Positions 14,106 to 21,364 of a DNA stretch of 35,484 nt are shown in pieces. The DNA lies in contig NZ_JACDNQ010000020.1 in NCBI RefSeq assembly GCF_013839515.1, forward strand, positions 1 through 35,484, given 5' to 3'. Within the stretch, counting starts at the first letter, position 1, and every line of letters starts with the position of its first letter. A program made the translations under genes and the position numbers. The notes below the pieces were generated by a model. The model was not told the origin of the DNA. It ran no database searches and was given only the letters and a program-made list of their open reading frames with translations. Source of the stretch: Natronomonas salinimetallica. GTDB taxonomy: Archaea; Halobacteriota; Halobacteria; Halobacteriales; Haloarculaceae.

Positions 14106-14780
14106 TTACCCTTTGTCGACCTCCATACTAGTGTCGGTCGCGGCGTCTGATTCGGCTCGCCCGTCGGGGCTGAAAAACGCCTCTTTTTTGAGTTCACGTT
14201 TGACGAGTTGGGAGACACTGTATAGATCCGCTTTCGAGACGTCCTGTTGATCCAGAATTTCCCGGTAGTCGGGATCGTCAAGCATCCGTGTCGGTAGATC
14301 ATCCTCATCGAGATCCGACAGGGCATCGTCAGGGAATCGCCGGGAACGATCCCACTCGACAACCACTTTGATCGTTGCCAGCGCGACTTTTCCGAGCCGT
14401 TTCTGCCGACCAAACCGATCCAAATTCATCGTCGCCATCGCAGCGACTGCCCTACGTTGCTGGTGAGACGGGAGATCAAGAGTAGAGCAGAACGACTCAG
14501 TAACACGCACTTTGTCACGAGCTGCTTCCCGAGCACTGTGGTTGCCGTCGGAACGATGCCGGCCTTCGTTGTGCCGGATAAGTTTCGTTACATCTCCGCC
14601 AGCGCTTCCGATCCCGACACGCGTGTCACCGAACGCATCGTACCCGCTCGTGTACGTATCAGGTGAATGATCGCGTTCTTGTTGACGGGAAGGTTTCTGC
14701 TCTGGAGTTTCATCAGCAAGATATTGGTCAGTCTCCTTTGACTGGTCCTCGTCTTCCTCTTCGTTTGTTCTCTCACGCAC
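14106..14780 (-). CDS. Diverged RNA polymerase epsilon-like protein
   Basis: The 224-residue product has a long charged disordered N-terminal third. A helical domain from about residue 85 follows: REAARDKVRVTESFCSTLDL, HQQRRAVAAMATMNLDRFG and KVALATIKVVVEWDRSRRF. This matches the haloarchaeal protein annotated as DNA-directed RNA polymerase subunit epsilon, with its TFB/cyclin-like helices (DLP..., then LDLTAFG, then VALAVI). The C-terminal EILDQQDVSKADLYSVSQLVKREL also fits. It is therefore probably a transcription-related paralogue rather than the housekeeping copy. The start is uncertain: GTG 14780 follows a GGGAG, but an adjacent frame from ATG 14899 (MSGKYEEAQLKDC) enters the same region, so an N-terminal frameshift is possible. 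Confidence 0.55.
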   Translation of the reverse strand: MRERTNEEEDEDQSKETDQYLADETPEQKPSRQQERDHSPDTYTSGYDAFGDTRVGIGSAGGDVTKLIRHNEGRHRSDGNHSAREAARDKVRVTESFCSTLDLPSHQQRRAVAAMATMNLDRFGRQKRLGKVALATIKVVVEWDRSRRFPDDALSDLDEDDLPTRMLDDPDYREILDQQDVSKADLYSVSQLVKRELKKEAFFSPDGRAESDAATDTSMEVDKG

Positions 14781-15195
14781 AACTGACTCCCAAGTGCTGA
14801 AAATACGATTATCAGCTGTCCATTTAGTTCTTGACCTGATGAGAAATCATTCATTAGCTGACAATCCTTCAGCTGTGCTTCTTCGTACTTGCCCGACATT
14901 TATCTTAGTCAGAGAACCCCGCTGCTTGACTATCCTCGTGTGGGATCTCTACAGCGATTCCGGAATTTCCATTGTTGATCACTCTGCTCTGTAGAGCGTC
15001 CCACGCAGATACGGGGGCTATAATACTAAGTCAACTGTTCTGCCGTATCAAGGCCTTTAACAGACGAATTCGATATTTCACGTGTCTTCTCAACTGTCGT
15101 CGAGATCGTTTGGAACCAGTTGTTCTCGTTCTGGAACGCCTGTGAGCCAAGGTTTTTTAAATTGGGTAGAGTCTCAACCTGTTCGGGTCGAACCA
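14781..15195. other. Intergenic region with promoter of the 15196 gene
   Basis: No convincing gene is seen on either strand. TTTTTTAAATT at 15153-15163 is a good TATA-like element about 33-43 bases before ATG 15196. The minus strand between 14781 and 14899 may hold the lost N-terminus of the epsilon-like gene. Confidence 0.4.
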
Positions 15196-15477
15196 ATGCA
15201 ACAAACAAACGCAAGCGTTCGAGTACAGAAACTCGACGAAGCAAAAGACATCATCGTAGAGTTAGAAGAACAGAAAGGAATGGAATTAGGCGGACCGCGA
15301 GGTGCGTTGTTCCGTGCTGCTAGCACTGTGGATTCCGGGCAGGCCTACATAGGGCATATGGAGAAGGCGATGGGACAAACAGCGGGGCTGGCTATCGAAG
15401 GCGGGTACGACTATGTCGCGTCAGAAGCTGCTCAGATCCTCCGAGATCTCCAAGCAAGCCAGGCGAACGACGACTAA
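15196..15477 (+). CDS. Small hypothetical helical protein
   Basis: The 93-residue product begins MQQTNASVRVQKLDEAKDII and is mostly helical. Ala/Gly-rich segments (GGPRGALFRAASTVDSG, then GQTAGLAIEGGYDYVASEA) suggest a packed helical bundle. I do not recognise a family. A strong TATA-like element at 15153-15163 supports the start at 15196. The gene is monocistronic, followed by a 130-base gap before the convergent GmrSD gene. Confidence 0.55.
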   Translation: MQQTNASVRVQKLDEAKDIIVELEEQKGMELGGPRGALFRAASTVDSGQAYIGHMEKAMGQTAGLAIEGGYDYVASEAAQILRDLQASQANDD

Positions 15478-15609
15478 GCGGTCGGTTCATTTACAGGCGA
15501 TTGGCTGGGGCAGAATAAATCTTCGACACGCGTGATAATCCATCACATCGATCACGGGCACAAGGAAAACGCGGAGTGCGAGGTTTAGACGGATCGCAGA
15601 AACCGGGCG

Positions 15610-17739
15610 TTAGGTGGGGACCTCCACGGTAAGCGCCTCGTCAGTGGGTGACCAGGTATGCTTGTTCTGCTCGGCGAGACCAACGTTCTGGAGGCGACTC
15701 AGAATCGAACCCACCTCGTTTCGCTCTGTACCGTTCGAATTTGGTTCTTTAAACGGTGAATTCGGGAGTTCGCACACATCTCCGTGGATGACACGACGAA
15801 CCGCGCCGCCGGTGTTCTGGCGGAGTGCCTTGAGGACGAACTGTTCCTCCGTCGTAAGCCGGTCAACGGCGTCTGCAGGTTCTTCAACGCTGCCAAGACG
15901 TGTCTCAGGGGTCGCCCACTCTTTGAGAACAAACTCGATTATCGCCTCTTCGCGGTCCTCGATATTTTCGACGGACCACTCGTCGTAGTTGTCCTGGATG
16001 TCCCACTGAACCCAGAGCTTCGACTCTACGTACCCGTCGTCGCGCTTTGTCTCGAACGCAGCATTTCCCCACTTCGAGTTCCATGGTCTGCTCGCCAACG
16101 TGAGGTTACCGAGACGGTGGACATATGCATCATACCGAGCTTCAGGACTCGGATAGTCGTCGGCATCCTCAATTGGGAGTTCGTCAGGACTCTGTGGCCA
16201 GATGTGTTCGACCGTGTATTCGTTGCTCATTGCTTCCGAGAGCGTTGGCCCCCCACGCTCACCCTTCTCATCAGCCCGATGTTCGTTGTAGAAGTAGAAG
16301 AGGTACCGGAGATCCTGTGAGCTTGCTTTCGAGTATAGGTCAGAAGCGGACAATGACCGCCGGAACTGAGAGTCGTCCTCGTATCGATTCATCAGGGAGA
16401 CGACTTTGCTCACCCAGACATCCGCAGGGCTATCCTTGCTGAGGTTCCGTGTACGGACGTAGAGGCTGGACTCGCCAGTGTGGCTTCGATGGTTCCCAAT
16501 AGAGTAGACGCGGAAGATGTACGTCTCAATCGCGTTCAGAAGCTCTAGTCTCCCGTCCTCATCGAGATTCGGCCACGCTTTGAGGAGCAACGGGTAGAAC
16601 TTCGTCGCATGACGCAGGCGATGAATCCGATGAATGAGGGTCGAAACTTCGTCGTCGCCGGTACAGTCAAGAACTTTTGCTAACGCGTCGAACCCGCGCT
16701 CCAAGCTGTTGGTGTAGTCGCGGATGTATTCCAAGCACGCGTGGGGGTCCTCCCTTCGGAGCGTGCGGACGTGTTCTTTCAGTTCGGTGAGGAAGGCCGG
16801 ATCGCTGTACTCGTCGGAGTTTGACCAGTCGAAGTACGAGATGAAGTGGTAGCGTTGGACCGCATCGTCGCTGATGTCGGTGACGTACGGGGACTCCAGC
16901 ATCGTCTGGTGGTCATTATACATTTCCCCGAAGGACTGCCGAATGCGGCGAATAGTCGCTTGGGCCTCACCTTCGTCGTCCGCGGCGAGGTAGGCCATCC
17001 GCATCAGGAAAGACTTCGTTTTGTCGAACGTTGAGAGAGACCGGCCGCGATCGTTGACGCTGTCGAAGATGAGTGTTGCCTTCTCGGGGTTGGCTGCGTC
17101 AACGACGTACACCATTAGTTCGAGTTCGAGAATGGTCTCCCACAGTTGCTTGAGCTCGGTGGCGACATCTACGGGATTAACATCAGGGGACGCAGTAAGA
17201 TCATCGAGTTGCTCGTCGAAGTATTCCTTCGCCTCGATCATCTTCCGCTGTGACGGGCGCTCCGGTTCGTGAACGTCGTGCCCGGTAAGCAACCATTCGA
17301 GGTACTTGTTGTCCTCCTCGTCAAGTAATTGGAGCTGGTAGATGTTGTCCTCAACGAGAAGCGTTTCACGCATCTCTTCGACGTCACCGAGTATCTCGGC
17401 CTCGTGATCCGTTTCCGGAGCGATATCCTCCAGACACTCCGTCATCGAGCGCACCAGCAGCGCAAGCGAGGTGATGCGCTGTTGGCCATCGATGAGGAGG
17501 TTGATCGGTTTCTCTCTGGAAGAGCCGTATCCACCAGTACTCCCGCCGCTTTCCGTTTCGTCCGTCTTCTGGATGATGATCGTCCCGAAGTAGTGCTGTT
17601 TGTCCGGAGGTAGCGTGTAGAGGTCAGTCCAGAGATCGTCCCACTCCGGCCCGGTCCACGAGTAGTACCGCTGGTACTCCGGAACGTGGAACACCCCTGC
17701 TGTCGTCAGTTCTTCTAACGATTTCTTTCCCGATTCCAT
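15610..17739 (-). CDS. GmrSD-type restriction protein (DUF262 plus DUF1524)
   Basis: The 709-residue protein starts with a DUF262 (ParB/Srx-like) domain: VPEYQRYYSW (19-28), LLIDGQQRITS (Asp84-Arg88) and IFDSVNDRGRSLS. A helical middle and a DUF1524 HNH-type nuclease follow: EHIWPQSP (His512), RLGNLTLAS (544-550) and NSKWGN. In GmrS-GmrD of E. coli the first domain hydrolyses NTP and the second cuts modified (glucosylated hydroxymethylcytosine) DNA; here both are in one chain, as in most homologues. A C-terminal winged-helix-like segment (about 630-709) may bind DNA. It is a type IV restriction candidate against modified phage DNA. The gene is transcribed alone; the 218-base gap upstream holds a possible TATA-like sequence. 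Confidence 0.9.
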   Translation of the reverse strand: MESGKKSLEELTTAGVFHVPEYQRYYSWTGPEWDDLWTDLYTLPPDKQHYFGTIIIQKTDETESGGSTGGYGSSREKPINLLIDGQQRITSLALLVRSMTECLEDIAPETDHEAEILGDVEEMRETLLVEDNIYQLQLLDEEDNKYLEWLLTGHDVHEPERPSQRKMIEAKEYFDEQLDDLTASPDVNPVDVATELKQLWETILELELMVYVVDAANPEKATLIFDSVNDRGRSLSTFDKTKSFLMRMAYLAADDEGEAQATIRRIRQSFGEMYNDHQTMLESPYVTDISDDAVQRYHFISYFDWSNSDEYSDPAFLTELKEHVRTLRREDPHACLEYIRDYTNSLERGFDALAKVLDCTGDDEVSTLIHRIHRLRHATKFYPLLLKAWPNLDEDGRLELLNAIETYIFRVYSIGNHRSHTGESSLYVRTRNLSKDSPADVWVSKVVSLMNRYEDDSQFRRSLSASDLYSKASSQDLRYLFYFYNEHRADEKGERGGPTLSEAMSNEYTVEHIWPQSPDELPIEDADDYPSPEARYDAYVHRLGNLTLASRPWNSKWGNAAFETKRDDGYVESKLWVQWDIQDNYDEWSVENIEDREEAIIEFVLKEWATPETRLGSVEEPADAVDRLTTEEQFVLKALRQNTGGAVRRVIHGDVCELPNSPFKEPNSNGTERNEVGSILSRLQNVGLAEQNKHTWSPTDEALTVEVPT

Positions 17740-17957
17740 ACGGTCGTGTGTTCAACGGAGGGAGAAAGTTCCCAGGGTGATATCCACTCCAAGAACGTCC
17801 TCGGTCGGCCATCCAAAGTTCTATATGCTGGCGTATAGTATCTAGGGATGAGCGCAGAGGTGCTGCGTGGAGCCTGTGTGACCATGGCCCGCAAGCCTGG
17901 CGGCGCAAGCCAATAGGCGTTGAAGACGGACGTGGGCACAGGAAACGCACCTGATTT

Positions 17958-18767
17958 CTACACTTCAGAGAGACGGGTAGCGAGTTCTTCGTAGCCTTCT
18001 CTTCGGGCATACTGGACAATTGCCCGGACAGAGGTTTCGAACTGAACTGGTTCGCCGCCGCCCATCACACCCTCGAACCAACAGCTCATCCGAGTTGGAA
18101 CGGTTTCGGCCCTTCGTTGCTCAATTGGCTCTGTGTACACAGGAGAGGAGGAATTCACTATCTCATTGTATGCGGGTCCCCAAAGATGGTTGAATTCCTC
18201 TTTGGTTACTGGGGCAGGTGGCGTCACCTCAGAGCAATGGCGGGGATGGTCGATCTGGTATGCAAGATGACTCGCACAGAGGTCGGCAAGAAGGGAGGTG
18301 GGATAATACAGTTCTGACTGGATACAGGTAGCCATCGGCGGGCAACGACCTGAGATCCCCGTGATTGCGCGTCCAAACCGTTCTGCCTTGTCCTCGTTAC
18401 CGTCAAGAATTACGAGCGAATCTCCGACTCCTACCTGTTCAGCGAGAACAGCAGATTGGACTGCTTCAATACGTTCCGGGTCAGACCCGTCCCGACCGAG
18501 ATGAGCAGTCGCGTTCAGATACTGACTGTTATCCTGAACAACCGTCTCGAAGAACCCAACGCTGTCTTCGTACGCCAAGTCGTGCGATTTGTCTCGGAAC
18601 GGGAAGAACGGATATCCCTCGGCCGCGGCATAAATGCTGTCCAGAATCGCCAGCTCATCGGTACGATCCACACTCACGGCGACGGTGATCGTGATGTCAC
18701 CGATGGTACTCGCATCGATTGCGATGGATCGTTCGTAGGCAGCTTCGCCGGTACGAAATGGACGCAC
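17958..18767 (-). CDS. Unrecognised protein, possibly RNase H-like (DUF3800-like) fold
   Basis: The 269-residue product starts with a strand SIAIDASTIGDITITVAVSV, continues with SLVILDGNEDKAERFGRAI and has YYPTSLLADLCASHLAYQID. An Asp in the first strand, an Asp after a second hydrophobic strand (ILDGN) and a later Asp in a helix (LLAD) are the layout of RNase H-like folds such as DUF3800, but I cannot establish membership. The start is the GTG at 18767, because no ATG lies near. It lies between GmrSD and a winged-helix gene on the same strand, in a defence-like neighbourhood. Function unknown. Confidence 0.5.
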   Translation of the reverse strand: MRPFRTGEAAYERSIAIDASTIGDITITVAVSVDRTDELAILDSIYAAAEGYPFFPFRDKSHDLAYEDSVGFFETVVQDNSQYLNATAHLGRDGSDPERIEAVQSAVLAEQVGVGDSLVILDGNEDKAERFGRAITGISGRCPPMATCIQSELYYPTSLLADLCASHLAYQIDHPRHCSEVTPPAPVTKEEFNHLWGPAYNEIVNSSSPVYTEPIEQRRAETVPTRMSCWFEGVMGGGEPVQFETSVRAIVQYARREGYEELATRLSEV

Positions 18768-18985
18768 AGATCACTCGAATCCACTCTGTGCTGTTTCTTG
18801 AGCGTTCCGTTTGGTGATCGTGACACGATTATCATAGCTCGTCAATTCTTCCGTAATCGTGAAACTCGGGAGATGGTGAGCAAGCTTCCAATTAGTACTT
18901 GGACGCCCTCATCATCTTCCGAGTCCGATATGCCTAGTAATCGAGCAGTATACCAGTTAACGCCAGAAGACACAATTCACACCAA

Positions 18986-19225
18986 TTATACGTCAGCTAT
19001 AGTTTCTGTCGCTCGCAGGTCTCCGTCCGCAGTTGGCGTCAGTTTACCTTTCAGTGTGAGTTTTCGAAGACTCTCACGAACAGTCTCCGGGTTCTCGTCG
19101 GTAGCGTCAGCCACATCCGAAACAATAGTCCACGGTTTTGCTGGATCCTCTTGTACACGCTGAATCAGCCGATCCGCGAGTTCTTCATCGACATCTGAAC
19201 CCCGGCTCACGTAGGACGGTGACAT
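18986..19225 (-). CDS. Small winged helix-turn-helix protein
   Basis: The 79-residue protein is almost entirely a winged HTH: ELADRLIQRVQEDPAKPW, TIVSDVADATDENPETVRES and LRKLTLKGKLTPTADGDL, the last being the wing. It is likely a DNA-binding regulator. On the minus strand a TATA-like GATTTATACTT (19250-19260) lies about 27 bases before ATG 19225, fitting a leaderless transcript. The 218 bases downstream, before the 269-residue gene, hold no gene that I can support. Confidence 0.6.
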   Translation of the reverse strand: MSPSYVSRGSDVDEELADRLIQRVQEDPAKPWTIVSDVADATDENPETVRESLRKLTLKGKLTPTADGDLRATETIADV

Positions 19226-19250
19226 CGTGTTTGAGATTATACTCGCGCCA

Positions 19251-19260
19251 AGTATAAATC
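19251..19260 (-). promoter_or_regulatory. TATA-like element of the winged-helix gene
   Basis: Minus-strand GATTTATACT lies about 27 bases upstream of ATG 19225, the spacing expected for a leaderless haloarchaeal mRNA. Confidence 0.5.
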
Positions 19261-19300
19261 TGGATGCGCTATGCGGAAATCGGTCCTCGGGAAATCCGAG

Positions 19301-19591
19301 TTAGATGTTACAGTGAACGCGGAGATCCTTGTCGTTCGGGTTGTACGCTGGTCGATTTCCTTGGAATGTTTCGTCAGTGAGGTTTAGATCTCCGATCTTT
19401 GTGACGGTGAAGAGTCGCCAGAATGGGATACTGCGTGAGTTGCTTCCTCCTGCGACTTGATACCCTCTTACTGATTCTTTGCCGCGTTTGCTGGTGCCGT
19501 GACAGTACGGTTCGACTTTTCGGTGGTGACCATCGTAGTGAAATTCGATTACGCGGTTTTCCTGGATTGCTTGGCAGATCTTGGAGGTCAT
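19301..19591 (-). CDS. WYL-domain-like small protein
   Basis: The 96-residue product resembles a lone WYL domain: AIQENRVIEFHYDGHHRKVEPY, then an H-G-T-S loop, VRGYQVAGG, IPFWRLFTVTKI and a final R.VHC strand. WYL domains are SH3-like folds that bind nucleic acid or nucleotide ligands and often regulate defence or DNA-repair genes; here no HTH is fused. It is transcribed away from the Mre11 operon, its start being 255 bases from that of the Mre11-like gene, so a regulatory link is possible but unproven. Confidence 0.65.
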   Translation of the reverse strand: MTSKICQAIQENRVIEFHYDGHHRKVEPYCHGTSKRGKESVRGYQVAGGSNSRSIPFWRLFTVTKIGDLNLTDETFQGNRPAYNPNDKDLRVHCNI

Positions 19592-19846
19592 ACGTCCATT
19601 TAGCTATTACAGCGACGATTCGTATGAAGGCGAGCCATCCAAAGTGAAAGTAGAGAGCTTAGAGACTCCGACATTTTGATTTCTGAACACCTGTATGGAT
19701 AACTATGCTGTATATCGTCTTTGATCCACTTTCACCCTGGTTGACTGATGTTTAATAGTCGTCCGGTTACACGTAGTCACATACTTTCAGGCCCGTGATT
19801 TGGTAGCACGCTCGGCTGAACAAGTACCCTCCACGATACACTGATA
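19592..19846. other. Divergent intergenic region upstream of the Mre11-Rad50-NurA-HerA operon
   Basis: The 255 bases hold no gene. TTTAATAG near 19750 is a possible TATA-like element for the operon, about 95 bases from its first ATG, which would leave a leader of about 70 bases. No clear operator palindrome was seen. Confidence 0.3.
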
Positions 19847-21364
19847 ATGTTGACACTCACGCACATCGCTGATACGCACCTTGGCCATCGACAATACGGG
19901 TTGAAACAACGCGAGGACGACATGGTATCGACCACGCGTGCTGCGTTCCGAGAGATGATTGAGGAGCGCGGGACGGATGCGATTCTGTTACCGGGTGACC
20001 TGTTCCACTCGCGGGATTTGCGGCCGAAGATTCTGCATCAGATTGAACAGGAACTCGAACGGATTCCTGATGAGGTGCCGGTGTTAGTCTCGCGGGGCAA
20101 TCACGACGAGAACCTGACGCCGCGTGATGTGACGTGGTTGAATTACCTGCATCAGCGCGGACACATCGTGTTTTTGCAGGCCGAACTGAATGCGGATCCC
20201 GAGACAGCGTGGCTCAACCCGTACGATCCGGAGGAACCGGGGCAGTCTGCAGGGTTTTATGATATTGATGTCGCGGACGTAGACGGGCCGATTCGCGTGT
20301 TCGGCCTGCAGTGGCGCGGTGCGAAGACAGACCAGGCGCTCCAGCAGGTGGCGAAGGGGATCAAGGAGACGAATGAGATGCATGGGGAACCGGCGTGGAC
20401 TGTGTTGCTGGCGCATTTCGGGATGGAAGATGAGGTGCCGACGCTCGGCGGGACAGTAACCCACGGCGAACTGCGGGACGTGAAAGAGGTGGTGGATTAC
20501 CTGGCGCTTGGGCACATTCACAAGCGGTACGAGTCGGGCGAGTGGATATACAATCCTGGGTCACCGGAAGCGCATAACACGCGGGAAGGGCGACCGGAGT
20601 GGGAGCACGGCTACTACTCGGTCGCGCTTGACGTCGGAGGCTCCGGGGATGGTGGTGACGCGGTTGGGTTCGACGTGGAGCATCATCCGACGAAGCGACG
20701 GCCGTACTACCGGATTGAATTCGACGTGACGGCGCATGAGTCACCCGGCGATCTCGAAACCGCGTTTCAGGAGCACGTTCGGGATGAGCAGGCTGCGATG
20801 ACAGAGTACTGCAGTCAAGACGAGTTCACGGCACAAGGCGAGCCGCGAGAACCGATTATCGATCTTCGGTTCACGGGGACATTGCAGTTTAGCCGTGGGG
20901 ATTTCCGAACGGATGAACTTGCGGCGTGGGTAGAAGACACGTGCGACGCATTGTACGTGCAGGTGAATACGGGGATTCGGACGGCGAACGTGCAGCAACT
21001 TCTCTCGGAGATTGACGAGGACGAGGTGTTCAAAGATGGGCAGCTGAACACGGCTGCGTTAGAACACCGTGTCTTCGAGACGATTGCGAAGGAATCGATC
21101 TACGATGATCATGCAGGCGATGTCGCTGAGGTGTTAGGGACCGCTCATCAGATGGCGCAGGCTGACGAAGCCGTCGAGGATATTCGTGACTCGGTGAGTT
21201 CGGCGCGGCAGGAGTTGTTCCCGGACTTGGCGGACGACGTGGTGCTGGATATCGAGGAAGACCCGTTCGCCGATGCCGAAACGGACGATGAGGCGTCCGG
21301 TGACACGACGGGCGGCGACGAAGCAGACGTCGAGACGGAGGCAGGAGAGGTGGTAGAACAATGA
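19847..21364 (+). CDS. mre11: Mre11/SbcD-like nuclease
   Basis: The 505-residue protein carries all Mre11 phosphoesterase motifs: HIADTHLGH (Asp9, His11), LLPGDLFHS (Asp51), SRGNHDE (Asn85, His86, Asp87), LAHFGMED (His190) and LGHIHKR (His223, His225). Two metal ions in this site cut DNA ends with Rad50. After residue 250 come the capping region and an acidic C-terminal tail (from about 460) that probably meets Rad50. Its stop overlaps the rad50-like ATG by 4 bases (21361-21364). The operon also holds NurA and HerA, as in thermophilic archaea. Its setting in an accessory region suggests an extra copy beside the chromosomal repair pair, but the rest of the genome is not visible. Confidence 0.9.
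   Translation: MLTLTHIADTHLGHRQYGLKQREDDMVSTTRAAFREMIEERGTDAILLPGDLFHSRDLRPKILHQIEQELERIPDEVPVLVSRGNHDENLTPRDVTWLNYLHQRGHIVFLQAELNADPETAWLNPYDPEEPGQSAGFYDIDVADVDGPIRVFGLQWRGAKTDQALQQVAKGIKETNEMHGEPAWTVLLAHFGMEDEVPTLGGTVTHGELRDVKEVVDYLALGHIHKRYESGEWIYNPGSPEAHNTREGRPEWEHGYYSVALDVGGSGDGGDAVGFDVEHHPTKRRPYYRIEFDVTAHESPGDLETAFQEHVRDEQAAMTEYCSQDEFTAQGEPREPIIDLRFTGTLQFSRGDFRTDELAAWVEDTCDALYVQVNTGIRTANVQQLLSEIDEDEVFKDGQLNTAALEHRVFETIAKESIYDDHAGDVAEVLGTAHQMAQADEAVEDIRDSVSSARQELFPDLADDVVLDIEEDPFADAETDDEASGDTTGGDEADVETEAGEVVEQ

Noticed and set aside
14588-14899. Separate gene starting at ATG 14899
   Set aside because: It overlaps the epsilon-like gene in another frame and its second half is basic; it may only mark a lost N-terminus of that gene.
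18456-19163. 235-residue plus-strand frame
   Set aside because: It is antisense to the 269-residue gene and the winged-helix gene, which have better composition and promoters.
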